Shown here piece by piece: positions 21,175 to 30,461 of a stretch of DNA of 57,878 nucleotides (position 1 is its first letter; the number at the start of each line of letters is the position of its first letter). The translations under genes and the position numbers were made by a program. The notes under the pieces are model-generated. The model did no database searches. It was not told the origin of the DNA and saw only the letters and a list, made by a program, of their open reading frames with translations. The stretch spans positions 1 through 57,878 of IMG/VR virus record IMGVR_UViG_3300025141_000108. One strand, given 5' to 3'. This stretch comes from a virus.

Positions 21175-22505
21175 CTTATTGCGGGTTTTATTAAATCTGC
21201 CCAAGTAGATGGGATGGTGTCAACGAATTCTCTTTTAGAATCATCATACTTATTTAAATAAATAATCTCTTTCCCCACAAATCCATATCTAGGATGCCAA
21301 TAAGTAATTATTTGTTTTGGTTTAGATGCTGCATGTAATCTTTGTAAGGCAAACTCATCAGGACCTTTCATACAACCACAAATAAATAGTTCACCTGTTC
21401 CAATATCAACTTCATCAACTCTATGGAAGTGTCCAATCATCACACTATCAAAATCTACTTCTCCAAGTATATCTGTAGCATCTTCTAATTCAGCTTGTAA
21501 ACTCTTTCTATATTGAAGAACTCCTCTTAGTTTAGATATTGCCCCGGTGATTGCCATACTACTTCCTGCACCAGAGATAGAATCTCCATGCATAATTAAT
21601 ATGTTTCGATTATAAACTGAGAAAACATTTATAAAACTCTTTGGAATATCGAATTCAATATTGTTTTGGTTCTTACAAAATGCCGCTAAGAATTGATATA
21701 GTAAATAATCCCAATCCATATACTTATCTTTCATAGGTGGCTTTCGAGTCATTCTTCCATGATTACCAACTACACAGGGAACGGTAATCTTTGTGAAATG
21801 TGGTGCTAATAACATTAAGGATTGAGCAATTAAGTTTGCACCCCTAATCATTTGTTCCATACAGTTTGCAATATTAGACCTAGCTAACTCTTCATGAATA
21901 TCACCACTAATCATATCACCTAACATTGGAACTATTAGTTCATTAACAGGTGCAATTTGTCTTCGATACTCAACATGCTTTAATACTTGGTTTGACCACC
22001 CATAAAGTCTTTTATTAAATATTTCAAAACTATAATCATTAAGTCCTTTCATTTGTTCTTTATGGACTTGCTCTCCTATATGCGTATCAGTTAATGGGGA
22101 AATTACAATTTGTGCTTGATGTCCTTGTGGACTTGATGGATTAACATGTTTAATTGGAACTTTAGGAAGAGATTTAGTATGTTCTTTAATTGCATCAACA
22201 ATAATTTCTTTTTTAGCATTATCTTTAAGAGATGCTTGATAAAGTTTTTTGTAAAAGTCTGCTTCACTTTTATAAGTGGCTACTTTTTTATCTAGTTTAA
22301 CTCTTGTCTCTAGATTATCTTGAGGAGGCGAGAGTTCCTCGTTGGGGTCTAGAACCAAGGGTTCTTCTTTGTTGTGCCACTTTTGAATTGTGGTTCGATG
22401 AATGATTACTCCATGAACCTTTTCTAACCATTTCGCTATAGATGTCCAAGTCGCTCCCAAGGCTCTTCTTCTTTTTATCTCTAATTTTACCTTCTCTGGA
22501 ATCAT
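21171..22505 (-). CDS. HTH plus calcineurin-like metallophosphoesterase
   Basis: 444 residues. Residues 1-45 form a helix-turn-helix (IKRRRALGATWTSIAKWLEK... IIHRTTIQKW). The phosphoesterase core follows: LTDTHIGE (Asp140, His142), LGDMISGD (Asp197), GNHGR (Asn248, His249), MHGD and GHFHR near residues 305 and 365. All metal ligands of the calcineurin/Mre11-like family seem present. It may be a DNA nuclease linked to packaging or a phosphatase. ATG at 22505 has its own AGGAG although it lies inside the upstream zinc-ribbon frame. Confidence 0.8.
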   Translation of the reverse strand: MIPEKVKLEIKRRRALGATWTSIAKWLEKVHGVIIHRTTIQKWHNKEEPLVLDPNEELSPPQDNLETRVKLDKKVATYKSEADFYKKLYQASLKDNAKKEIIVDAIKEHTKSLPKVPIKHVNPSSPQGHQAQIVISPLTDTHIGEQVHKEQMKGLNDYSFEIFNKRLYGWSNQVLKHVEYRRQIAPVNELIVPMLGDMISGDIHEELARSNIANCMEQMIRGANLIAQSLMLLAPHFTKITVPCVVGNHGRMTRKPPMKDKYMDWDYLLYQFLAAFCKNQNNIEFDIPKSFINVFSVYNRNILIMHGDSISGAGSSMAITGAISKLRGVLQYRKSLQAELEDATDILGEVDFDSVMIGHFHRVDEVDIGTGELFICGCMKGPDEFALQRLHAASKPKQIITYWHPRYGFVGKEIIYLNKYDDSKREFVDTIPSTWADLIKPAIS

Positions 22506-22644
22506 ATCTTCTCCTGACTGTTAAAACTATGGTTTTCCCACACATGAAACAATGTAAGTCCTTGTCTTCGTTTATGTTCATATGCCCAGTACATTTAGGG
22601 CATAATGTATTCATACTATCATATTTAATAGACATATTCAACAA
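22315..22644 (-). CDS. Zinc-ribbon protein overlapping the phosphoesterase gene
   Basis: 109 residues. The N-terminal CPKCTGHMNINEDKDLHCFM with CG next gives a full zinc ribbon. The last 63 codons overlap the next gene by 191 bases in another frame and become Arg/Ser-rich, so only the first 46 codons look selected. Either the frame simply stays open, or the two genes once formed a zinc-ribbon plus HTH protein. Confidence 0.55.
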   Translation of the reverse strand: MLNMSIKYDSMNTLCPKCTGHMNINEDKDLHCFMCGKTIVLTVRRRYDSREGKIRDKKKKSLGSDLDIYSEMVRKGSWSNHSSNHNSKVAQQRRTLGSRPQRGTLASSR

Positions 22645-22645
22645 T

Positions 22646-23377
22646 TTATCCTATTAACTTATTATATAAATCTTTTCCTATAAATTTTTTAAAGGGTGAT
22701 TCTTTCTCTTTAGGCAACTCATCCTCATCAATTTCTCCTTGTTCTTTATCTTTATCCCCACCTTGATGTAAGTCATCTTGTGCGGGACCAGATTCCCAAC
22801 CAGCTAATTGAATTTCTAATCCTGCTGGTGCTGCTTCGGATGCATCCCCTTGTTCGTCTTTATCATTATGTTTAATATCATCTTTATCATCTAATGCTCT
22901 GATTTTTTGTTCCATATCTTTTTGTTCAATATCAGCTTGTTCATCAGGGTCGGCATCGAATTCAACAGGGTTTTGCACTTGGTCATTCATAGAAGTACTA
23001 GATGTTTGTTGTCTAAATTTAACATCATCCTTACGAAGTTCTTTAGTTACCCATTGAAGTAAGTCTACAAAAAACTTGTTGTTTTTTGCTTTTGCCATTT
23101 TTCGTTCAGGTGAATTATCTGTAATGAAATCGGCAAGTCTTCCAATACCACTTTTTCTCTTCTTTTCTGGTTTTCTCTTATTATCTCCATAAGTTGGGGT
23201 AAATATTCCGGAGTTGGATGAGGTAAATACAGTACCCCCACTATCACCAAAAGACCCGCTAGTTCCAGCACCACCCCCACCATCTCCTTCTTTACGAAGT
23301 TTCTTTTCCTTTTTATAGGTGTCATCTTGCCCTCTAGGGTTAGTTATCCAAGCCTTGTTTAATTTATTCTTCTTCAT
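22646..23377 (-). CDS. Protein of unknown function, acidic C-terminus
   Basis: 243 residues. The N-terminal third is basic and glycine/serine-rich (GDGGGGAGTSGSFGDSGGTV), the central part has FFVDLLQWVTKELRKDDVKF, the rest is acidic and probably disordered, ending SPFKKFIGKDLYNKLIG. It overlaps the portal gene by 14 bases and follows it in transcription. Position suggests a head assembly or internal protein. Confidence 0.65.
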   Translation of the reverse strand: MKKNKLNKAWITNPRGQDDTYKKEKKLRKEGDGGGGAGTSGSFGDSGGTVFTSSNSGIFTPTYGDNKRKPEKKRKSGIGRLADFITDNSPERKMAKAKNNKFFVDLLQWVTKELRKDDVKFRQQTSSTSMNDQVQNPVEFDADPDEQADIEQKDMEQKIRALDDKDDIKHNDKDEQGDASEAAPAGLEIQLAGWESGPAQDDLHQGGDKDKEQGEIDEDELPKEKESPFKKFIGKDLYNKLIG

Positions 23378-25313
23378 CTATATTTAGTTCGGTTGGTTGT
23401 TTAGCTTTAGGATTCTTTTGTTGTGTTCTACTAAATCTAGTTGGGTCACCAAAGATTGCCTTTTCTACATTGGTAATTCCTGTAGGACTTAAATCAGCAA
23501 CATAATCAACTCCACTTTGCTCAAACCACATTTGGCTCATATCTGGGGTTACTTCTTTAATTAAAGGAGAACTAAATCCTTTTTCTAAAAGACTTTCAAC
23601 CCAAGTTTTAGATAAAGTTAATTCATTCTTAGACCTTGCCTCAGCATATTTATCTATATCTCGTTCTTCGTCAGGTGTTTTATCGTGCCAATCTGGAGTC
23701 TTTCCTCCTGTCCTACCTTTAAACTTTCGTTGTGAAGGTGGAATATGTGCATTTTGAATTACGTCTGGTTCACCTAATTCTTCAACTCCTAATCCTTCTT
23801 CTTCACCCTCTTCTCCTTGAGCCTGTTGTTGTTGCTCCATTTCTTGTTGTTGAGCTGCTTGTTCCATTTGGTCTTTCTGTTGTTGTATACCCATAGCCAT
23901 TTGTTCTGCTTGCATTTGTGCAGTTGGTACGGGTTCTCCACTAATCATAAAGTCAGCATCCCAAAGGGGAACATCTTGTTCTTTTAATTTTACATCAAAA
24001 CCTAATCCAGCAAACTGATTTGCAATCTGTATTTTTTGTTGTGCAAATGTTAATCTAGTATTCTCTGCCTTTTCTTCAGGTTGTGGTAATAGTATTTCAT
24101 AATCGGTTACACCAAAAGCATCCAATAGTTGTGGGAATACTTTCTCATGCATTAATCGTTGGTCACCTTCAACCACACGACTCATAACAACTAGTTGTTG
24201 AGTTTGAGAAGACATACCCCCAAACGCTTCTGGAGCTCCTTGCCATGCTGGAGTAACACCCCACATTGAGGCAACTCTTTCTCTAATTTCATCCTTAACA
24301 GGAAGATAATCCATTTCATTTAAACTGTGAAATAGTCTTACCATGTCTACTCTACCTCTTTGGTTTCTAGCAGAAACTGCTACCATAGGTATATAGTTAG
24401 GGTCTAATCTTGTTTGTGCGGCAATATGTTCTCTTTCTCTACGTAATGACTCTGGGTCATCTGTGGTTACCATTAACATACTGGCGGGCATTTTTCTCTC
24501 GTAGAAATATCTATATAGGTTTTTATCCATACCAACCAAAGTTAATGCTTTTTCAAAGATTGTTAAAATTGGTGACCATCCATAAGTTTCTGATGGTGAG
24601 AATTTACTTAAGTGAATAATTTCTTTATCAGAGAAATACATGTGTTTACTTCTATGATAATACTTATACATCGCAGGGTGAAGGTCTACATTACAATCAT
24701 CCTTCACACACTTACCTTGGGTATCTTGGACTATCTCTCTATGAATAGGACAAATGTAATGAGCATTCTTTGGTAATCCAGCTTGGTCTAAATCAAATTC
24801 CACTAGTGCTGGATTTATTCGTCTAATTTCTTGAAGTCTTGAAGATACAGTTCCATCGCCATTATCTTTATATTCTTTCGCCATATATAAAAACCCATCA
24901 TCTAATGTGTTCACATCATAATGAAATTGTCGAAGGACTTCTTCTAGAGACTGGTCAAAAACATTACAGTCTTTAATCCAATTTGTAACTAATTCTTTTT
25001 GTTCTTTCTTAGGATTTTCTATTTTAGGAACAATTGTTATACCTCTCCTAAAAACTTCTCCTGTAATATGAGAAACAGGACCTCTAATTTCCTCGACTGA
25101 CATTGAGACAGTTTGTAAATCTTGCACCAATTGTTGGCGATAAGCCATTTGATGTCTTACCCATGTATTTACTATTTGGTCTAAACCAATAGTTTGGGCT
25201 TTACCCACATCCCCAGCAGATTTCATTACATCTAGTAGACTTATTTGTTTATTCAAATCAGCCATTTGTTGCTGCATTTGAGGAACTTGAGGTATATATT
25301 CAGATAATTTCAT
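23364..25313 (-). CDS. Portal protein
   Basis: 649 residues. NTWVRHQMAYRQQLVQDLQT, then ISHITGEVFRRGI-like VSHITGEVFRRG, DDGFLYMAKEY, and EIIHLSKFSPSETYGWSPIL (wing and stem region), MLMVTT and the Gln/Glu-rich C-terminal third (QQQEMEQQQQAQGEEGEEEG) fit a phage portal. An insert around residues 178-215 (HYICPIHREIVQDTQ... KCVKDDCNVDLHP) has Cys/His ligands like a zinc knuckle. It forms the dodecameric gate through which DNA enters. It is separated from TerL by the RNR gene. Confidence 0.8.
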   Translation of the reverse strand: MKLSEYIPQVPQMQQQMADLNKQISLLDVMKSAGDVGKAQTIGLDQIVNTWVRHQMAYRQQLVQDLQTVSMSVEEIRGPVSHITGEVFRRGITIVPKIENPKKEQKELVTNWIKDCNVFDQSLEEVLRQFHYDVNTLDDGFLYMAKEYKDNGDGTVSSRLQEIRRINPALVEFDLDQAGLPKNAHYICPIHREIVQDTQGKCVKDDCNVDLHPAMYKYYHRSKHMYFSDKEIIHLSKFSPSETYGWSPILTIFEKALTLVGMDKNLYRYFYERKMPASMLMVTTDDPESLRREREHIAAQTRLDPNYIPMVAVSARNQRGRVDMVRLFHSLNEMDYLPVKDEIRERVASMWGVTPAWQGAPEAFGGMSSQTQQLVVMSRVVEGDQRLMHEKVFPQLLDAFGVTDYEILLPQPEEKAENTRLTFAQQKIQIANQFAGLGFDVKLKEQDVPLWDADFMISGEPVPTAQMQAEQMAMGIQQQKDQMEQAAQQQEMEQQQQAQGEEGEEEGLGVEELGEPDVIQNAHIPPSQRKFKGRTGGKTPDWHDKTPDEERDIDKYAEARSKNELTLSKTWVESLLEKGFSSPLIKEVTPDMSQMWFEQSGVDYVADLSPTGITNVEKAIFGDPTRFSRTQQKNPKAKQPTELNIDEEE

Positions 25314-25315
25314 TC

Positions 25316-25756
25316 TTAATCCCTACTTAGTTTAGTCATATCCTGCATGGATACTAACTTTAATATATTATCCATTGCTTTTTCTTTTAACTCATAATCT
25401 TCTGAATGAGTGACATCTCTAGTAATTTCAGATTTTTCTTCTTTTAGTTTTAATATTTTCTCATTCAAGGATTGTATCTCTTGGTCTTTGTCTAAAATTA
25501 TTGATTCAAGCTCAGCTTCACCTGTTCCAAAAGAAGCATTTTCTAATACCCCTAAACTACCAGCTGTTTTTATTAAAGCTATGAATTCTCCTTCTGATAA
25601 TATTTTGACAGCAGTGCTATCATCAGGGATATCATCATCGGCATTAAGCATTTTTAAATCTTGATGCCAAGTATCTAATATTCTCCAAGTACCATTATCG
25701 TCTTTGTTTGCTACGTATTGCTGTCCTGAATCAGAAAGCATATTTCCTATTGTCAT
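25316..25756 (-). CDS. Small acidic protein of unknown function
   Basis: 146 residues. The first 60 residues (NMLSDSGQQYVANKDDNGTW, then RILDTWHQDLKML) resemble a short domain seen in phage proteins with a WRILDTWH-type motif; the C-terminal half is a coiled coil (ILDKDQEIQSLNEKILKLKE). Lies between RNR and portal, preceded by late box L7 and AAGGAG. Confidence 0.65.
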   Translation of the reverse strand: MTIGNMLSDSGQQYVANKDDNGTWRILDTWHQDLKMLNADDDIPDDSTAVKILSEGEFIALIKTAGSLGVLENASFGTGEAELESIILDKDQEIQSLNEKILKLKEEKSEITRDVTHSEDYELKEKAMDNILKLVSMQDMTKLSRD

Positions 25757-25785
25757 AAAATGACTCCTTTTCTTCTTCTATATTT

Positions 25786-25798
25786 ATATTATACTAAA
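25786..25798 (-). promoter_or_regulatory. Late-type promoter box L7
   Basis: TTTAGTATAATATAAATA on the minus strand, 31 bases before the 25756 start and after the RNR stop. It would let the portal and head genes be transcribed apart from RNR and terminase. Confidence 0.6.
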
Positions 25799-25812
25799 CT
25801 TTTTATAATTAC

Positions 25813-27741
25813 CTATGCAATTATACATTTACTAGAACCACAATTTTTGCATGTTTCACATCCACCTTCATTTATAATGTGGGGAGAAGTACAACATAAG
25901 TCTTGATTTTTTAATATTTTTTCTTCAATAGAAAAACCATCCATAACTAATTGTTTATCTTCTTTAGCATTACCTTTAACTAAGACTTCCACTTCTCTTG
26001 ACCCCGCTCTATAAACTGTAATTCCTTTACATCTTTTTTTCCATGCTAACATATATGCATTTTCAACATCTTCTATAGTAGCAGAGTTTGCAAAGTTAAT
26101 TGTTTTTGAAATTCCTGAATCACAATTCTCTTGGAAGGAAGCTTGCATTAATACATGAGCCTCTGGACTAATTGAAGGTGCAGTTCTATATACATCTTTC
26201 GCCCAATCTGGAACTTGAGGAACAGTACTTAAGTCACCACCCTCTGCTAAGTAATCCATTAAATCTTCTGAATAAAAACCATATTCTTTAGCATCAGCCT
26301 CAAAATATTTGTTTACATAATTTAAAGTTTTACCTTCTAATATGTTTTGTTTCTTCCAAGCTAATGCAAATGTTGGTTCAACACCACTAGACGTATCAGC
26401 AATCATAGAAATAGTTCCTGTTGGTGCAACTGTTAATCTACAATGATTTCTAAATTTTTGATTGTCTACCTTATAGTAATCACTTTTTTCCCACGCAGGA
26501 AATGTTCCTCTTTCCATTGCAAGATGTTTAGATTCAGAATCGGACCAAGTTTGTATATTTCCCATAATAAGTTTACCAATCTTTCTTGCTTCTTCAGAAT
26601 CATATGGAATCTTTAATTGAATTAATAAGTCAGCAAACCCCATAACTCCCAAACCAATCTTTCGAGTTGCTTTTGTCATCTCTTCAATTTCAGGAGTTGC
26701 ATAATAGTTTGCATCAATAACATTATCTAAGAATCTAGTAGCCTTTCTAGTAACCCATTCTAATCTTGCCCAATCAATTTTCTTAAACCATTCACCATCA
26801 AAGTTATTCATATCTGATTCACTTCTATAAAATTTAGCAAGGTTAACTGAACCTAAGTTACAAGATTCATTTGGTAACAAAGGTTGTTCTCCACATGGAT
26901 TTGTAGCAATCATGTGTCCATATTCTTGGATAACATGGTTATCTTCATTTACTCTATCTAGAAATATCATTCCCGGTTCACCATTTCTCCACGCACCCTC
27001 AACAATTTTATTAAAAACCTCTCGTGCATTTACCTTTTTAACGAGTGATAAATCTTTAGGGTTGATTAAACCATACTCCATATTATTTTCAACTGCTTTC
27101 ATAAAATTAGAATCAACCCCAACTGAAATATTAAAATTATGTATATCTCCTTCAATGGATTTACATGATATAAACTCTAGTATATCTGGGTGATATATTG
27201 ACATAACAGCCATATTGGCTCCATCCCTCTTACCTCCTTGTGTTATCATAGAAGATACTCTTGATAACGTCTTTAGAACTTCAATAGGACCACAAGCTAT
27301 ACCATGTGTTGACCTTATTCTATCTCCTCTTGGTCTAACATTAGATAAGGCAAACCCTGTACCCCCTCCGAATTTTTGAACCATCGCTGTGTCAGTAGCT
27401 GCTTTCATTATTCCTTCCATACTATCTTCTAGTGGAAGCACAAAACATGCTGATAAAGTTCCTTGTTCTGTTCCTGCATTCATTAGTGTTGGAGAGTTTG
27501 GAATGAATTCTAACTTTGACATCATTACAAAGAAATCATTTTCTTCTAAAGTAGCCTCAACAGGAAGTTTTCCATAATCTAATTCTATTTTTGCGATTGC
27601 TTTTGCAACTCTTCTAAATAGTCCATTAGGGTCTTCAATTACTTTATTATCCGAGTCTTTTAAAAAATATCTATGCTCTAAAATTACTTGGGCTTGGTCT
27701 GAAATTTGTGTTGTTTTACTTGAAAAATTGACTAACGTCAT
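25813..27741 (-). CDS. nrdJ: Class II (cobalamin-dependent) ribonucleoside reductase
   Basis: 642 residues. ACFVLPLEDSMEGIMKAATD, MVQKFGGGTGFALSNVRPRG, NPCGEQPLLPNESCNLGSVN, then VAPTGTISMIADTSSGVEPT are core NrdJ motifs, and the C-terminal CETCKNCGSSKC provides the redox and zinc cysteines. It makes deoxyribonucleotides using adenosylcobalamin, without oxygen need or a second subunit. The host or medium must supply B12. It sits inside the packaging cassette, between TerL and portal, instead of with the replication genes. Confidence 0.92.
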   Translation of the reverse strand: MTLVNFSSKTTQISDQAQVILEHRYFLKDSDNKVIEDPNGLFRRVAKAIAKIELDYGKLPVEATLEENDFFVMMSKLEFIPNSPTLMNAGTEQGTLSACFVLPLEDSMEGIMKAATDTAMVQKFGGGTGFALSNVRPRGDRIRSTHGIACGPIEVLKTLSRVSSMITQGGKRDGANMAVMSIYHPDILEFISCKSIEGDIHNFNISVGVDSNFMKAVENNMEYGLINPKDLSLVKKVNAREVFNKIVEGAWRNGEPGMIFLDRVNEDNHVIQEYGHMIATNPCGEQPLLPNESCNLGSVNLAKFYRSESDMNNFDGEWFKKIDWARLEWVTRKATRFLDNVIDANYYATPEIEEMTKATRKIGLGVMGFADLLIQLKIPYDSEEARKIGKLIMGNIQTWSDSESKHLAMERGTFPAWEKSDYYKVDNQKFRNHCRLTVAPTGTISMIADTSSGVEPTFALAWKKQNILEGKTLNYVNKYFEADAKEYGFYSEDLMDYLAEGGDLSTVPQVPDWAKDVYRTAPSISPEAHVLMQASFQENCDSGISKTINFANSATIEDVENAYMLAWKKRCKGITVYRAGSREVEVLVKGNAKEDKQLVMDGFSIEEKILKNQDLCCTSPHIINEGGCETCKNCGSSKCIIA

Positions 27742-27778
27742 CTAGGGTTCCCTCCTCGGTTTTAAAAAATTTATTACT

Positions 27779-29449
27779 TTATTGTCTATATCCACAATAG
27801 AGGCATAAACCTCTTTCAGGAACCCAGAAATTTGAGTTACAAACTGTTTCAGCACATTGTGGATTCGGTGCTGAACTAGCCTTCTCCAAAGGATTAACAG
27901 GCTCCATCCCTAAAGGATTAATAGAGGATTCTCCCTCCTTTGTTGACCCCTTTGTTTCATCAAGCATTTCTTGTTTGCTTTCAGGGGTTTCGCCCGGACT
28001 GATAGCATTAAACCAATCTGTTGCACTACCCAAGTCAACGAACTTATAGGCAGTATCGTGTACAGCTTGAAGAGCCATAGCGATTGAGAAAAAGGCATCC
28101 CCATGTCCCATAGGTGTGTTGGGTGCCTTTAAATCATTGCTCACAGACAAGATTTGTTGCTTCTGTCTTTCATCCTTTATTATAGATAGTATACCTGAAT
28201 GAACAAAGTTTTCAAGCACTCCAGCCATAGTATTTTTAGATTTTCTTGTAAAAGTCATAGGTCTCCATCTAGTGTCCAAACCTCTATCCTCTAATTCTCC
28301 ACGAGTGTTGTCAATATATCCTGAAGTTAAATTAAAATTATCGGCTACTTCATTCAAATATTCTATCTGGTCAGAGTAATTCCACCCCTCTAAAAAGGAT
28401 TGATGAACCTGTTCTATCTTGTCCCCTCGTTTTCTAAAAATAACTAAATGAGATGGGTGTCTTTTCTTGCCCACATCAAACCCTCCAAACATTTGGTCAC
28501 CACTTTCCCAGTCTGAAAACTCCTTAGTTGCAGGAGCAGACCTTAAATTTTCATCTTCACATTTTGAAATGTCTTCTTCATTAAAATAGGATACAGTAGC
28601 AAAGTGAGGTACAAGCATAAACTCTGAGGCAAACGATTTTGGTCTTGCTTTTTGTTGTGCTAATAAATATTCTTCACTCATTATCTCAGGTGCTAATACC
28701 CTTCGCCCCGGAACAGGGTCTAATGCTGGAAGAACCCTAGACTTGAATCTAGCATCATCTTGTAGTTTGGCTAACAAATCTCCGGGCATCATAGGTGTTC
28801 CCACCACAATTACAGGAGCTTCTTTTAAAGGTATGAACATTGATTCTGTCATGAAGTGGTCTTCTACTTTAGTTATCTGCCCCATGTTCAATGGGTTCTC
28901 TGGGTCTCTCAATACATCATCAGCAACCAAGGCTCCATTAACATGCATTCCTCTTTTGAAAGAAAACAGTCCACCATGCATAATCTCCATAGGTTTATTG
29001 TTTTTATAAAATCTAGCAGAAAAATCTGCTTTGGGGTTTCGATTGATAAGTAATTCTGGGATAATTGGATTCCTACTAACAACCTTATTTATCTCCGCAA
29101 TATGATATTTAGCCATACCATCACTATAAGATAGATATAATACAGCCATATCTCTAGGAGCCTTCAACAATCTCCAAACACTAAAGGCATGTCCTAATAT
29201 TGTAGACTTGAAATGCCCTCTAGGTAATACTGCCACATAATTTAAACCTTCTGCTAAACATTCTTCAATGTCCTCAGCTAAAAGACTTACATGCCATGCT
29301 TTAAAGTACTCAGGATTATCATAAGAGTATGCCCATATATTTTCAATGAATTCTCTAAAGGTTCCTACTTCATATCTCTTTTGTTCTTGAAGCCCCCCAG
29401 CAAGTACGTCAAATGCTTTGCCTATAGATACAATGTCTTTGTTTGCCAC
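27779..29449 (-). CDS. terL: Terminase large subunit
   Basis: 556 residues. Walker A-like LPRGHFKST at 75-83, Walker B GALVADDVL at 172-180, then the RNase H-like nuclease with Asp325 (GGFDVGKKRHPSH), Asp380 (YIDNTRGE) and Asp451 (GHGDAFFS). It translocates DNA into proheads and cuts the concatemer. The C-terminus holds an extra zinc-ribbon-like CAETVC... CLYCGYRQ, not usual in TerL. It directly follows the small subunit gene. Confidence 0.92.
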   Translation of the reverse strand: MANKDIVSIGKAFDVLAGGLQEQKRYEVGTFREFIENIWAYSYDNPEYFKAWHVSLLAEDIEECLAEGLNYVAVLPRGHFKSTILGHAFSVWRLLKAPRDMAVLYLSYSDGMAKYHIAEINKVVSRNPIIPELLINRNPKADFSARFYKNNKPMEIMHGGLFSFKRGMHVNGALVADDVLRDPENPLNMGQITKVEDHFMTESMFIPLKEAPVIVVGTPMMPGDLLAKLQDDARFKSRVLPALDPVPGRRVLAPEIMSEEYLLAQQKARPKSFASEFMLVPHFATVSYFNEEDISKCEDENLRSAPATKEFSDWESGDQMFGGFDVGKKRHPSHLVIFRKRGDKIEQVHQSFLEGWNYSDQIEYLNEVADNFNLTSGYIDNTRGELEDRGLDTRWRPMTFTRKSKNTMAGVLENFVHSGILSIIKDERQKQQILSVSNDLKAPNTPMGHGDAFFSIAMALQAVHDTAYKFVDLGSATDWFNAISPGETPESKQEMLDETKGSTKEGESSINPLGMEPVNPLEKASSAPNPQCAETVCNSNFWVPERGLCLYCGYRQ

Positions 29450-29953
29450 TTATTTTATATCCTCTGAATTTTGTACTAATGTTTTTAATTTTATTGCTAT
29501 TTTTTGTAAGGTATCTTGATTCTCTATTTCTTCAACTAAAATATTTAAAACATCTTGTACAAATTGAAGATTAATCATTCCTTGAAGAACTTCTCTTTGA
29601 CCTTTAACACCGATATCTACAGCTCTCGCTGCATCTAATGCTCTATCAAAATGAAGCTCTGTAATTTCTCGTGTTGCTTTATTAGCAATAGATGTATAAC
29701 TATCTAATTGTTCTGCTTGTAATCTCGCAAACCTTTGGGCTTCTGTTTCTGCAATCTCTTGTTTTTTCTCAGCAATTGCAACAGACTTTTGTTCTGCCCA
29801 CTTTTCCTTTTTCGCCCATGCATAAATAGTAGGTGGTTTAACTACTACACCATCTATAGATACTTGTTCAGCTATTTCTTTAGCAGTTAAATCTCCTCTT
29901 AGAAATAACTTCATAGCTTCTAATTTTACATTATCAGGAATATATTTAGGCAT
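29450..29953 (-). CDS. terS: Terminase small subunit
   Basis: 167 residues from ATG 29953 (MPKYIPDNVK), eight bases after the upstream stop; a longer frame back to 30010 adds a poor-looking N-terminus. A helix-turn-helix with AMKLFLRGDLTAKEIAEQVS and TIYAWAKKEKW is followed by a long helical oligomerisation region. It recognises the packaging site and recruits TerL. Confidence 0.8.
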   Translation of the reverse strand: MPKYIPDNVKLEAMKLFLRGDLTAKEIAEQVSIDGVVVKPPTIYAWAKKEKWAEQKSVAIAEKKQEIAETEAQRFARLQAEQLDSYTSIANKATREITELHFDRALDAARAVDIGVKGQREVLQGMINLQFVQDVLNILVEEIENQDTLQKIAIKLKTLVQNSEDIK

Positions 29954-29957
29954 CGGT

Positions 29958-30461
29958 TTACTCGTATATATTATTTGAATCCAGCGCACCATATCCTTCA
30001 TCTGACACATGTTGCGAATCTATATTTCCACCCAAGGCACTTCCATCAGGGTTTAAAAATTTAGTAAAGTCAACTTTACCGGCACTCTTAGTAGATGATG
30101 TGAAACAATGAGGTACTTTAATTTTAGTTCTACTAGCAGTGATTACTTCTTCATATTTAATAGCAATCTCATTTCTAGTACAAATACCTTCCCAAATATG
30201 GTCTTGTTCATTTATAGGTTGATACCTTAAATTCTTTAAGATTGTACTTGAAGTTCTTTGGAGTCCTTTTATTTCTTGATAGTTTTTACATTTAGCATAT
30301 TTACACCAAACAACTACTCCATGTTTCTTTTTTATATCTTCAAGAGTAGGTAACTTCTTAGGAAATTTGTCTTTATACTCTTTCTTTTTCTTTTCCTTCT
30401 TCCCCGGAAAAGCCATCTGAAATCCTCTAACTACTTTAGTTAATCCTCCAGCTCCTATCAT
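29958..30461 (-). CDS. Protein of unknown function with Cys pair
   Basis: 167 residues. Basic N-terminus (FPGKKEKKKKEYKDKFPKK), then VVWCKYAKCKNYQEIKGLQR with C-x4-C, a further Cys (EGICTRNEIAIKYEE) and VPHCFTSS, which together could bind one zinc. Similar small basic zinc proteins sit next to terminase genes in many phages and may aid DNA recognition. Start overlaps the RuvC-like stop. Confidence 0.65.
   Translation of the reverse strand: MIGAGGLTKVVRGFQMAFPGKKEKKKKEYKDKFPKKLPTLEDIKKKHGVVVWCKYAKCKNYQEIKGLQRTSSTILKNLRYQPINEQDHIWEGICTRNEIAIKYEEVITASRTKIKVPHCFTSSTKSAGKVDFTKFLNPDGSALGGNIDSQHVSDEGYGALDSNNIYE

Noticed and set aside
22315-22505. Programmed frameshift joining zinc ribbon and phosphoesterase
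   Set aside because: The frame change would be +1 (or -2), no slippery heptamer is present, and the phosphoesterase has its own ribosome site.
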